A DNA stretch of 64,000 nucleotides from DATBHW01 sp035307385 (GCA_035307385.1 DATGID010000037.1:69979-133978), one strand, 5' to 3'. Shown: positions 53,104 through 61,342, numbered from the stretch's first letter. The notes: generated by a model from the letters alone, not told the origin. Numbers and translations are program-made.

Positions 53104-53214
53104 TTGTCAGTACGTATTGATCGAGGTATTCAAAGTGATGGCGACAGAGTTCATGAAACCAGCCGTGCACGCTCTGGACACCAGGATGTAACAAACATCC
53201 TGGTGTCTTTTTTT
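53104..53214 (+). repeat. Repeat copy A, left half, with intrinsic terminator
   Basis: It is about 80% similar to copy B at 61.09-61.18 kb: shared strings include GGTATTCAAAGTG and GCGACAGAGTTCA. It ends with a 12-bp stem ACACCAGGATGT/ACATCCTGGTGT (53178-53206), a 5-base loop, and then C plus seven T (53208-53214), a canonical terminator on the plus strand. The 6.3-kb transposon is inserted at the T-run. Confidence 0.8.
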
Positions 53215-53297
53215 CTACGTCGGCAAACTTTGGTGAAGCGTACAGCAGCGAGCAGCTTGAGCTGCAACACCATGCTGTTTGTTTCGTTGTCCCCTGA

Positions 53298-54981
53298 TCA
53301 TGAAGAGGGCCCTTCTGCCGCCGGATGTTGTTTCATCTGCTCACAGCGCTCTTCCAGAGCGAGCAGATAACCTTGTGGGTTCTGGCGAAAGCGACGCTGC
53401 TGGCGGCGGGTTTCCTGCCGAGCATCGAGCGTTTTCCGCAGCGAACGCCAGCGAGCAAGATTTCCTGGAGGGAGATCAGTTACCTGATACGTGCGCAGGC
53501 GGGTGCTCACACTGGCAAGGACACGGGCCTGTCCTCGTAATAAGAGCATCGGGGCCACCTGCTTGCGCCCACTGGCCCGTCGTTCGTGATAGCGCAAAGA
53601 GCCAAAAAGGTGCTCCACATCATTGTTGGTATGCGGCAAGTCCGGGTGATCGTAGCACTGGAAGAGCGCCTCGCCATAGCTCGCCGTGACCTTGAGGAAG
53701 GTGGTGTACCAGGCTTTCACGAGCGGGTCAGTGCCAGGATTAGCACTGGCCGCCTGCATCTCATCAAGCACCTGGGCATAGCGGTGACGGACCTCCGCTG
53801 CCGAGACCTGCTCATCATTGTTGAGGAACTGCACGGCCCGAAAGACCAGGGCATAGGCTGTCTGAATCGGAGGCCAGCGGGCTGCCGTGTGAGTCAAGCC
53901 GCGCTGGAGGGAACGTTGGAGCCGTTCGAGGGCGTAGACCAGGCGCCACTGATCCCCCTTTTTTGTATGGAGGCTCCTAAGGATGCGGCTATCTTCGTCA
54001 ACCGTTCCTGGAGGCGCAAGCCAGCGGCACACAGCGGTGGTTGTCCATCGTCGGTGAGCGCACTGCGCACTGCCAGGCAGTAGTCTTGCACAATGCAAGC
54101 TTCTTCTTCGCTCAGCCTTCGCAGGTAGGCTGGGGTGATCTCCGGCTGGTGAGCCAGCACCCCTTCCATCAGACGTTCGACGGGCCGAATGTCGCGCACG
54201 AGGGCTTTGAGGTCTTTCTTGGCGTGGCGATCCGCTTCATAGATCGGCTTGGCCGCTTCGCGCAGATAATGATATTGACAGAGTTGATGGGGAATCGTGG
54301 GAAGCGCTTTGGCGACCGCATGCCGAATGCCGATTTGTCCATCAGAGATGACCCCGGTGATGGGACTGGGAGCAAGGCTTGCACCTCCTGTAACAACGCG
54401 ACCAGTTCCTCTTCGGCTTCGCTCAACAAGCTACGCGCCAGGAGGACCTCCCCGGAGAGGCAATCGCGCAGCACCCAGAGCACCTCATGACCCACATCGG
54501 GCTTTAACCCATCCAGGCCCAAGATCACCTGCCCTTGGGGCAACAAGCGGGTACGAAGGGCTTCTCTATCGGTGAGCCGCAACGTGATGAGCTCCTCGTA
54601 GCGCGCCAGGAGATTGGTCACCGTGCGTTCGGCGATCACCACCCCACGGGCGCATAGCTCCTGGTGGATTTCGGGGATACTCCGATGCTGCCCATGGCGC
54701 AACTGCCCAACCAGCGCGATCACATCAAAGCCAAACTCGCCATGGGGCAGGGCCCACGCCCCTTCCTCTTCGGGTCGACAGAGTTTGCGGAAGCGGGCAC
54801 AGTGCTTACTCTGACAGCGCATGAGCGACATGGTCAGGCACCAGACGCCATCCAAGCGGCGAATCGTACGCTGCGTGGGGTGCGCGACGTGGAGGGCCGT
54901 GCCACAGGCCGCACACCTCGTGCAGCGCACCATCAGCCGACAGGCGCCTGTCGCTGGTGGGAGGGGTGTTCGCCGTGCCAT
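53298..54981 (-). pseudogene. Transposase of the 6.3-kb element, three frames
   Basis: The start is MARRTPLPPATGACRLMVRC at 54981 (AAGGAAG upstream). An N-terminal zinc ribbon (RCTRCAACGTALHV, RCQSKHCARFRKLC) is followed by LARYEELITLRLTDREALRT and catalytic Asp regions (ILGLDGLKPD and, after a frame change near 54350, VISDGQIGIRHAVAKALP). A second frame change lies at an A6G5 run near 53,960, continuing QWRLVYALERLQRSLQ. The glutamate region reads TNNDVEHLFGSLRYHERR. About 560 residues in total. The A6G5 run could be a programmed -1 slip as in other insertion sequences; the first change has no such slip site, so the gene may be dead. The family was not assigned. Confidence 0.72.
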
Positions 54982-55363
54982 TGGTACTTCCTTTCTTTGG
55001 CGGAGAGACAGGCGCCGCGGACGGAGTCCGGTGGCCGCTTGTCTGTCTGTATGGCTGCCGCTCGACTGGAGCGGGTGCCACCACTGCTCCACCCCGCAGG
55101 TGCCCCAAAAGGTTGCCCGCTCTGGAACGCCACCTCCTGCTGGGTGGTCAGCAAACGGCTGGCCGTGCGCCCGCTGGTGAGCAACGTGCCCAGCACCCTC
55201 ATGCCCCCGTTCGCCTGCTCAGCCAGGCTGAACACGCGCGCGTCCCTGTTCCCCTGTCCCTGCGTCCCTCCGTCTCTGCGTACCCTGTCTGTTGGCGTAC
55301 CCCCTGTGGAAGCAGCGCGAAGCGTGCGCACGCGTGATACCTCGTTCCAGTGCGCCGACACCC
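54982..55363. other. Gap between transposase and cargo genes
   Basis: 380 bases without a supported gene; it contains a low-complexity CCCTG/CTGCG-rich stretch at 55245-55300. It lies downstream of the FtsX stop on the minus strand and upstream of the transposase start, so it should contain the transposase promoter, which I could not identify. Confidence 0.4.
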
Positions 55364-57214
55364 CTACTCATACTGCAGCGCGTCCATGAGGCGCATCCGC
55401 GCGGCGCGCAGGGCTGGGCCAACGCTCGCCAGCGTCGCTATCACGAGCATCACCACGAGCATCAGCAGCAGATCCAGCGGCTGGAAGGCAAAGGGGATCG
55501 GCACGAGGACGGCACTCAGCAGGGCCAGGAAGGCGTAGGCTCCTGGGATGCCGATCAACACTGCTATCAGCCAGGCGATTCCCGCGAGCGAGAGGCCCTC
55601 CGTCCAGAAGACGCTGGCAAGGCGCCACCGGGAGGCGCCGAGTGCGCGCAGGATGCCGATCTCGCGCCGCCGTTCGAGGACCGAGGTCGTCAGCGTGTTA
55701 AAGAGTCCCAGCAGGCCGACCAGTCCGACCAGCGCCGCCCCGCTCAAGAGCAGCAGGTACAACAGCTCAAATTGGCGCGCATTGCTGGTGAACTGTTGCT
55801 GCCGCGTTTCGACCGTCGGGGCAAGTCCCGCCTGGCTCAGCACCATGTCGAGCCGAGTCGCCATCTGGTCCACCGCCGCAGGCGTGTGGTCTTTGGCCCC
55901 GATGAGGAAGCTGGAGCCGACGCCGGCGGGCAGTCCCTCAAAGCGGTGGAACGGCTCAATGGGCGTGAACCCCAGCCCGAGGGCCCCAAAACTCCCGCTG
56001 AGATCGTGGACCACGCCGATGACGCGATAGGACGCGCTGGCGGTGGGGGTGGAGCAGCTCACCGTCGCGCCAACCGCGAGGCCAGTGCGCTGTGCCAGAA
56101 TGTCACTGATGACCAGAACGCCGGCCTCCTCTCCGTGAAACCAGCGGCCTGCCACGAGCTGCTCCTGGTAGTGATACAACTGGGTATTCGGCTCGATCCC
56201 GGTGAGGACCAGCGTGCCCCACCGGGTGGTCACCGGCTCCGCCTCCAGACGCTCGACCTGGGCGACATTAGGGAGCGCGCGCAGCTGCGTCCGCAGCGCC
56301 TCGAAGGGCTGTGGGCTGCTAACCGTGACGGAGGCATCTTCGCTGTACAGCGCGAAGAGCTGGAGACGATACTGGTCCGCCGCGTAGGCCGTTGTCTGGA
56401 TTGCCAGAAAGACAGCGCCTGAGAGCGTGAGCGCCGCCAGTGTCAGGACCGCTCGCCCCCGCTTGCGGAAGAGGCCGCGCGCCCCCAGCCAGAGGGTCGG
56501 CGGAGCTGGAGGCAGCCAGCGCCAGCGCCCAGCCAGTCTGATCCCCGGTGATCGGCGGCCACGCCTGGCCCGCTCAGCACTGCTGGCGCTCACGCTAGAC
56601 ACTCCATAGCCTGAGAGCGCCTCACGCACGGTGATGCGCGTCCCACTCCAGAGGGGCAGGAGGGCCGCGAGCAGCGGGATGCCCACTCCGGCCAGGATAC
56701 TGACCAGGACTACCCCCGCGTCCACCAGGAAGGGGCCGAGATCGACGCCAAGGCTGAGAACCCGGATGAGGAGCAAGGTGAGCTGCGCGCCCACCAGCAG
56801 ACCTAGCAGCAGCCCCAGCGCCGTGCCGCACGCGGCGTAGCCAGCCACGAAGGTGAGTTCATGCTGGATGATGACGCGGCGCGTCGCCCCCAGGGTCTTC
56901 ATGATGCCCATCGTTCTGGTCTGCTCGGCCACCTGGGTGGTGACGGTGTTGAAGATCAGAAAGCCGGTCAGCGCCAACGCCAGCAGCGAGAGCGTGCGCA
57001 TGATCGTAAAGATGCCCGTCTCGTGGCTCGCGTTGGCGAAGGCGGCGGCCAGCCACCCTGCTGCGGTATTGGTCGCCGTCAGCCCCAGGACGCCGATCAG
57101 AATGCCGATGGTGACGAGCGCTGTTCGCCCTTTGCGGTGCCAGAGGTCGCTCACGCCTTTGCACCGCAGGGCCGAGGGAGGCAGCCGCCAGCGCCGTGAC
57201 CTGGTGCTGGTCAT
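55364..57214 (-). CDS. FtsX/MacB-type ABC permease with the first external domain missing
   Basis: 616 residues. TM1 (RTALVTIGILIGVLGLTATN) is followed after only about 25 residues by TM2 (SLLALALTGFLIFNTVTTQV), where related permeases hold a ~200-residue extracytoplasmic domain. The first FtsX core (TMGIMKTLGATRRVIIQHEL) and a linker (about 210-260) follow. The second half has TM at about 265, an external domain (about 290-480) and a second FtsX core (RREIGILRALGASRWRLAS). The C-terminus RMRLMDALQYE is complete. The ATPase gene overlaps its start by 4 bases (ATGA). It is cargo of the transposon; substrate unknown. Confidence 0.87.
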   Translation of the reverse strand: MTSTRSRRWRLPPSALRCKGVSDLWHRKGRTALVTIGILIGVLGLTATNTAAGWLAAAFANASHETGIFTIMRTLSLLALALTGFLIFNTVTTQVAEQTRTMGIMKTLGATRRVIIQHELTFVAGYAACGTALGLLLGLLVGAQLTLLLIRVLSLGVDLGPFLVDAGVVLVSILAGVGIPLLAALLPLWSGTRITVREALSGYGVSSVSASSAERARRGRRSPGIRLAGRWRWLPPAPPTLWLGARGLFRKRGRAVLTLAALTLSGAVFLAIQTTAYAADQYRLQLFALYSEDASVTVSSPQPFEALRTQLRALPNVAQVERLEAEPVTTRWGTLVLTGIEPNTQLYHYQEQLVAGRWFHGEEAGVLVISDILAQRTGLAVGATVSCSTPTASASYRVIGVVHDLSGSFGALGLGFTPIEPFHRFEGLPAGVGSSFLIGAKDHTPAAVDQMATRLDMVLSQAGLAPTVETRQQQFTSNARQFELLYLLLLSGAALVGLVGLLGLFNTLTTSVLERRREIGILRALGASRWRLASVFWTEGLSLAGIAWLIAVLIGIPGAYAFLALLSAVLVPIPFAFQPLDLLLMLVVMLVIATLASVGPALRAARMRLMDALQYE

Positions 57215-58020
57215 GGTGTCACCTCGGCTTCCGCGGTAGCTGACCGCTCTCCCTGCTCAGGTGTATTCGTCGGCGAAGCAATGAGCGCCTGTGTGCCCGC
57301 CGCGCCTACGATGCGCCCATCGAACAAGGCAATGCGGGCAGTGGCACGGGCTGCCAGCGCTTGGTCATGTGTGACATACAGGACCGTGGTGCCAGCTCGC
57401 GTCAGGTGCGCCAGTACGTCAAAGACCTGCGCGGCAGTCCGCGAGTCCAGGTTGCCGGTGGGTTCATCGGCCACCAGGAGGGCAGGTTCGTTGGCCAGCG
57501 CGCGAGCGATGGCGACACGCTGCTGTTGCCCGCCGGAGAGTTCGCTGGGCAGCCGCCTGGCATAGGGAGCCAGGCCAACGCGCTCCAGACACTGCTGGGC
57601 ACGGCTCCGCCACTGTCGGCGCGGCACCACCTTGCCCAACTCTAAGGCCAGCAGCACATTCTCCTGGGCGGTGAGGGTCGGCAACAACTGAAAGAACTGG
57701 AAGACGACCCCAACGTGTCGCCCGCGCCACCGCGCGGCGGTGTCCTCACGCATCTGGCCGAGGTCCTGGCCCGCAATGCGGATATGCCCAGCGCTCGGTC
57801 GGTCGAGGCCCGTCAGCAGATGCAGAAGGGTCGATTTGCCACTGCCCGACGGGCCGGTAATCGCAAAGAGGCTCCCGGTAGGAATGTCGAACGTGAGTGC
57901 GTCCAGCACGGTGACCGGCTGCGTGCGCGGTCCGATCAACCGACTGACCTGCTCCACCTGGACCAGCGGCTGGCCCGGAGCCAGGAAGTGATCCAGGAAA
58001 TGGGAGGATGAATGCGTCAT
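57211..58020 (-). CDS. ABC exporter ATPase, MacB/LolD type
   Basis: 269 residues. Walker A GPSGSGKSTLLHLL, Q-loop VFQFFQLLPTLTAQENVLL, signature LSGGQQQRVAIARALANEP, Walker B LLVADEPTGNLD, His switch YVTHDQALAARA. ATG 58020 has AGAGGAGAC upstream. The stop overlaps the permease start (57211-57214), so the two are coupled. The C-terminal 40 residues are a low-complexity tail. Confidence 0.93.
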   Translation of the reverse strand: MTHSSSHFLDHFLAPGQPLVQVEQVSRLIGPRTQPVTVLDALTFDIPTGSLFAITGPSGSGKSTLLHLLTGLDRPSAGHIRIAGQDLGQMREDTAARWRGRHVGVVFQFFQLLPTLTAQENVLLALELGKVVPRRQWRSRAQQCLERVGLAPYARRLPSELSGGQQQRVAIARALANEPALLVADEPTGNLDSRTAAQVFDVLAHLTRAGTTVLYVTHDQALAARATARIALFDGRIVGAAGTQALIASPTNTPEQGERSATAEAEVTP

Positions 58021-58055
58021 CCATGTCTCCTCTGTGCCGGTGGCTCCGGCTGGCG

Positions 58056-58988
58056 CTAGGCTCCCTCTGGCCGGGCTGTGCGGCGCGCGGTTCGTGCGCC
58101 GGAGATGACAGCTGCCCCGGCAACCACAGTAGAGCAAGCCATCACCACGACGATGCTGATCCACCACGCTGCCGTGTGAAACGCGAGACGGTCTGGCTGA
58201 GCCGCCTGTACCTGGAGGGTGATCCCCAGCACCAGGGCAGCGCCCACTGCCACGCCCATCCCCAGGGTGGTCAGCGCGGCAAGCGCCAGCGTAAAGCGCA
58301 GCAGCCGCTCAGGCAAGGGAACCTGTTCCATCACTCGCGAGATCGCCGCCACGCTCACCACGACGGCCAGCAGCAGCACCCCGATCCAGGCAAAGAGCCC
58401 CGGATTCCCACCTACGTCCGTCTGCGAGTCGGGGAGGAAGTCTATCCAGGTCGTTCGATGCGGCGAGACGAGATGTTCGAGGAGGATGGTAAAGCCCACT
58501 ACCACCGCCACGGCCAGCACGGGAACCACCCAGGCCAGCAAAGAGCCTACGTGCTTCAAAGCGAGGGCGCGTCGTATCTGATGCACCACGAGGGGCAAGC
58601 CCCCAATCAGGAGAGCCAGAAGGGTGAAGTAGGCCATCACGATCAGGATTTGCGAGGTGGTGACCAGGGTGGCATGGGTGGCTGGAATATCCGGCGCGCT
58701 GGTGACCACGAGGGCCAAGCCGATGCCTGCCACCACAAAGGCGCTGTAGGCCCAGAAGACGCGCAGAACCGTCGTCCGCAGGGTTGTGACCATTGCTGCT
58801 ATCCCTTCCCGCAAGAAATACGGATCCAGATGCGCCTCCCAGGCACCCAGCACGAGGGAGAGCGCGGTTTTGGAGGTGGCCGGGTGCTGTTCCAGCAGGG
58901 CTTCCATCTCCTCAGCATAGCGCTGGCGCCAAGCAGCGGGATAGAGCCGGAGCAGCAGAGCAACCCAATGAGCAGGGATGCGTGCCAT
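58056..58988 (-). CDS. Seven-helix membrane protein with PadR-operon position
   Basis: 310 residues. The N-terminus LYPAAWRQRYAEEMEALLEQ is the 'permease prefix'-like helical motif often seen in proteins next to PadR and FtsX genes. Seven or so transmembrane helices follow. It starts 3 bases after padR and is 35 bases upstream of the ATPase, so it belongs to the same cargo operon. Function unknown; possibly a modulator of the exporter. Confidence 0.78.
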   Translation of the reverse strand: MARIPAHWVALLLRLYPAAWRQRYAEEMEALLEQHPATSKTALSLVLGAWEAHLDPYFLREGIAAMVTTLRTTVLRVFWAYSAFVVAGIGLALVVTSAPDIPATHATLVTTSQILIVMAYFTLLALLIGGLPLVVHQIRRALALKHVGSLLAWVVPVLAVAVVVGFTILLEHLVSPHRTTWIDFLPDSQTDVGGNPGLFAWIGVLLLAVVVSVAAISRVMEQVPLPERLLRFTLALAALTTLGMGVAVGAALVLGITLQVQAAQPDRLAFHTAAWWISIVVVMACSTVVAGAAVISGARTARRTARPEGA

Positions 58989-58991
58989 CGC

Positions 58992-59321
58992 TCATCCTCC
59001 CTGCTCGAAGAGCGCCAGTCGTACCCGGCCTGCGGTGGCGACCCGTTCCAGGCTCGCTACTTGTTCGCGTAAAACCGCCCCGCCTGTGCCGGTCAGGCGA
59101 TAGGGACGACGGCGGTCTTCCGCAGGCAACGGTTCAATCCATCCCCGTCGTTCCAGCCGCGTCAAGGCGCTGTAGAGCGGCCCTGGCTCCAACTGGGTGC
59201 CGCTGAAGCGCTGGATGTCTTCCAGCATGGCATACCCGTGTTTGGGGCCGGTTGCTAAACTCGCCAGCACGAGAAAGGACACATCCGCAAAGCGCCCTAA
59301 CTCGGACAGCTCCGTTTTCAT
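58992..59321 (-). CDS. PadR-family transcriptional regulator
   Basis: 109 residues. The PadR fold is clear: FLVLASLATGPKHGYAMLEDIQRFSG, then LEPGPLYSALTRLERRGWIE and RRPYRLTGTGGAVL. PadR proteins repress adjacent membrane-protein genes until a toxic compound is bound. It is the first gene of the cargo operon and its probable operator overlaps its own promoter. AAGGGGAAAG lies upstream of the ATG. Confidence 0.92.
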   Translation of the reverse strand: MKTELSELGRFADVSFLVLASLATGPKHGYAMLEDIQRFSGTQLEPGPLYSALTRLERRGWIEPLPAEDRRRPYRLTGTGGAVLREQVASLERVATAGRVRLALFEQGG

Positions 59322-59353
59322 GTCTGACTTTCCCCTTCTCTATTCATCCAAGA

Positions 59354-59386
59354 TATTCACTTGTGATTAGTAATCACAAGTGAATA
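59354..59386. promoter_or_regulatory. 33-bp perfect palindrome, probable PadR operator
   Basis: 59354-59370 and 59370-59386 are perfect mirror complements around a central G (arms begin TATTCACTTGTG). It overlaps the -10 of the PadR promoter by three bases, so binding would block transcription. Confidence 0.8.
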
Positions 59387-59413
59387 ATAGCTGAAAGGAG
59401 GGGCATGTGTCAA
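59384..59413 (-). promoter_or_regulatory. Promoter of the padR-exporter operon
   Basis: On the minus strand: TTGACA (59413-59408), 18-base spacer, TATTAT (59389-59384), about 63 bases before the padR start. Confidence 0.75.
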
Positions 59414-59529
59414 GGGGGAATCAGTAAAATTAAGCGGCATGCTCCTAAAGCAGGAGGCAGACGCGACAACCCAAAGACTGGATGAAAGCAGGTACACCCC
59501 TGCCCCAGCAAGACTATCCTCTTCCTACC

Positions 59530-59550
59530 CACCAAAGTTTGCCGACGTAG
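59530..59550. repeat. Right terminal inverted repeat of the transposon
   Basis: A 21-base exact reverse complement of 53215-53235, followed by T7 (59551-59557). Confidence 0.88.
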
Positions 59551-59566
59551 TTTTTTTAGCCTGAAC

Positions 59567-59599
59567 GCTGCTGTTGTTGCCAGTCTTTGATGACGAGCA
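59567..59599. repeat. Repeat copy A, right half
   Basis: 31 of 33 bases match copy B at 61201-61233 (shared GTTGTTGCCA and TCTTTGATGACGAGCA). On the minus strand both could encode a tail ending VIKDWQQQQR followed by a stop. Confidence 0.75.
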
Positions 59600-59771
59600 T
59601 TTCAGCACCTTCCTGACTCTCTTCTAGTCCCGGAGCCAAACCTCACACTGGAAGCCAGGTCGAACGCGGTTTGATAGCCGCAAACATCGCCAAGAGTGAC
59701 TGAACAAATCCCTTTGCTCTCCGTTGGACCAAAACCTTGTCAGGATCACCTCAAACGAGTAAGATGCTCTC
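59600..59771. other. Short gap before the pentapeptide-repeat gene
   Basis: Nothing supported. A conserved gene tail on the minus strand may be a relic, but it contains stops. Confidence 0.3.
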
Positions 59772-60602
59772 ATGAAACAGTCTTTCCGCCTTAGCCAGGT
59801 TGTGTTTCATCCCGCGACCCTGGCGGTGCTCTCTGGAGGGATTGCGGCGGTCATAGGCTTCCTCATCAACGTGGTGAGTGGAGGAAGGTCAACTCAAACG
59901 ATTTGGATCGCGCTCAGCTTCGCCATTTTGCTCAGTCTTGCTCTCACGGCTTGGCAAGTGGTTGGGCAAGAGAAGAGTGGGCAGCACATGATGACAATGC
60001 TTCAGGAGATGGTCTTCCAAACCTACTTCCTCACGGTTCTCGCCGACAAGCCAGAGATCTCACGGATGGCACAACAACGACTGAACCAGATATTGACCAC
60101 CTTAAGTGTCGAGCAGCAGGTAAGCATGGTGAAGTTTTTCAGTCACAACGGCCTGCCTGCGACGTTTATAGGCAATGCCCTGCAAGCAAGTACCGCTCTT
60201 GACGGGGCCGATCTCCATCAGATGGCGCTTCCTCAAATCCATCTGGAGCAGGCGTATCTGAATCGAACGAATCTCAGCAGAGCGAACCTGAGCGAAGCTC
60301 ACCTGCAAGACGCATCGTTGTACCGAGCAAATCTGACGAATGCCCTTCTTGCTCATGCCTATTTGCGAGGAGCCAATCTCATGGAGGCTGATCTCAGTGG
60401 AGCTAATTTGCAGGGAGCTGATCTCACGAAGGCGAATTTCTGTCGGGCCAACCTCAGTGGAGCTAATTTGCAGGGAGCTGATCTCACTCAAGCTGTTCTC
60501 TCTGAAGCCATCTGCGATGGGGCTGATGTTCGTACTGCAAAAGTGACTGAAGAGCAATTGCAGACTGTTCGTACAAGCCTGAACATGAAGAGAGCGCCTT
60601 GA
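59772..60602 (+). CDS. Membrane-anchored pentapeptide-repeat protein
   Basis: 276 residues. Two transmembrane helices (about 13-35 and 45-64), a helical linker to about 140, then pentapeptide repeats of the A(D/N)LXX type from about 143 to 245 (for example ANLSEAHLQDASLYRANLTN, LRGANLMEADLSGANLQGAD). Such repeats form a right-handed beta-helix. The function is not known. A 35-base segment is exactly repeated (60393-60427 and 60453-60487), adding one copy of 20 residues. No regulator or operon partner is adjacent. Confidence 0.85.
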   Translation: MKQSFRLSQVVFHPATLAVLSGGIAAVIGFLINVVSGGRSTQTIWIALSFAILLSLALTAWQVVGQEKSGQHMMTMLQEMVFQTYFLTVLADKPEISRMAQQRLNQILTTLSVEQQVSMVKFFSHNGLPATFIGNALQASTALDGADLHQMALPQIHLEQAYLNRTNLSRANLSEAHLQDASLYRANLTNALLAHAYLRGANLMEADLSGANLQGADLTKANFCRANLSGANLQGADLTQAVLSEAICDGADVRTAKVTEEQLQTVRTSLNMKRAP

Positions 60603-60654
60603 GCTCGGACACAGTGGTTCTCTATCTCTCTGGCATGATCGTTCTCACAAGAGA

Positions 60655-61080
60655 GTCAGATACCCCAGCGCTAAAGCGCGGGGCTTGTAGAGGCTGCTTT
60701 CTTTACAAGCCTGAACCTGAGCAGTTCCCCCGCCTTCGGCCTGGGAGACGTTATGCGGAAGTTTTGTTCACGTACCTACCCTCCGGGTTCGTCGTGCCAG
60801 CCCCAAGCGTCTTGTACCTGACAGTTAAACAGCAAAACGGGGTCTATGCAGTGTCGTACAAGGGGATGCGTACCGCCGCATATGCTCGTGCTCGGCACAC
60901 ATCACCCGGGCAACCGGTGGGGTTTGGCCGTTCCCACCAAAAACGGCACCCCGCAAGGGGCTGTATGCAAAGCGGGCGGCGCTTCCTGCCCCTGCAGATG
61001 CGCAGGGGCATCCGCGCTCGCTCTTGGTGATGGTGCTGCTCACCCTGAGCGCCAAGTGCTCACTCTCCACTGCTCCCACT
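60655..61080. other. Non-coding stretch with dense RNA-like secondary structure
   Basis: About 425 bases without a credible gene. Stems seen: CCCCAGCGCT/AGCGCGGGG (60663-60683, one bulge), GGCTTGTA/TACAAGCC (60682-60711, alternative to the first), CCCC-GCAA-GGGG with a GNRA-type tetraloop (60949-60960), TGCCCCTG/CAGGGGCA (60987-61010). On the minus strand the sequence ends ACAAGCCCCGCGC...GGGGTATCTGAC, like the right end of IS200/IS605-type elements, whose omega RNA overlaps it. No TnpA or TnpB gene is left. Confidence 0.4.
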
Positions 61081-61091
61081 GCGCTTTTTGC

Positions 61092-61233
61092 CAGTATTGA
61101 TTGAGGTATTCAAAGTGGCGACAGAGTTCACGAAACCAGTCGGGCACGCCCTGGACGCCAGAATGTATCAAACATTCTGGTGATTTCTTTTGGTCTCACC
61201 TCTGCTGTTGTTGCCAATCTTTGATGACGAGCA
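61092..61233 (+). repeat. Repeat copy B: uninterrupted paralogue (empty site) of the transposon target
   Basis: The left part matches copy A at 53104-53206 (about 80%, with a 3-base difference), the stem is CCAGAATGT/ACATTCTGG (61158-61180), and the right part matches 59567-59599 (31 of 33). The 20 bases between stem and right part equal the 11+9 bases left when the transposon and one T7 are removed. Confidence 0.85.
61131..61150 (+). repeat. Copy of the tRNA-Arg 3' end (attachment-site candidate)
   Basis: CGAAACCAGTCGGGCACGCC matches tRNA-Arg 20831-20850 in 19 of 20 bases, in the same orientation, 40.3 kb away. It lies inside repeat copy B. Copy A has CCAGCCGTGCACGCT at this place, so the match is not a shared feature of the repeat family. 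Confidence 0.45.
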
Positions 61234-61312
61234 AGCCAATAGTTTCCTGTTGACCACCTGATACGCTGACGCCCGCGTGCTCCCCCTGCATGTAAACGAA
61301 CCGCCCGCTTGC

Positions 61313-61342
61313 GAACCTTTTGTCGTTCTCGCTCGTAATAGG
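61313..61342 (+). promoter_or_regulatory. ECF-type promoter upstream of the ECF sigma gene
   Basis: GAACCTT (61313-61319), 14 bases, CGTAATAGG (61334-61342). The same elements with the same spacing lie upstream of the ABC-2 permease gene (62827-62856). It implies autoregulation. Confidence 0.72.

Larger units (their letters stand above)
53215..59550. mobile_element. 6,336-bp transposon with cargo ABC-exporter operon
   Basis: The ends are 21-bp perfect inverted repeats: 53215-53235 (CTACGTCGGCAAAC...) and 59530-59550 (reverse complement). Seven T residues flank both sides (53208-53214 and 59551-59557), a 7-bp target duplication. The sequences outside the ends, joined with one T7 removed, match copy B at 61,092-61,233 with identical spacing (20 bases between the terminator stem and the conserved right part), so copy B shows the empty site. 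Inside are a DDE transposase with two frame changes and, on the same strand, a padR, membrane protein, ABC ATPase and FtsX permease operon. Confidence 0.88.

Noticed and set aside
60655..61080. HEARO (IscB-associated) RNA
   Set aside because: The stems and conserved strings I recall for HEARO are not seen; similarity to an IS200/IS605 end is better, though unproven.
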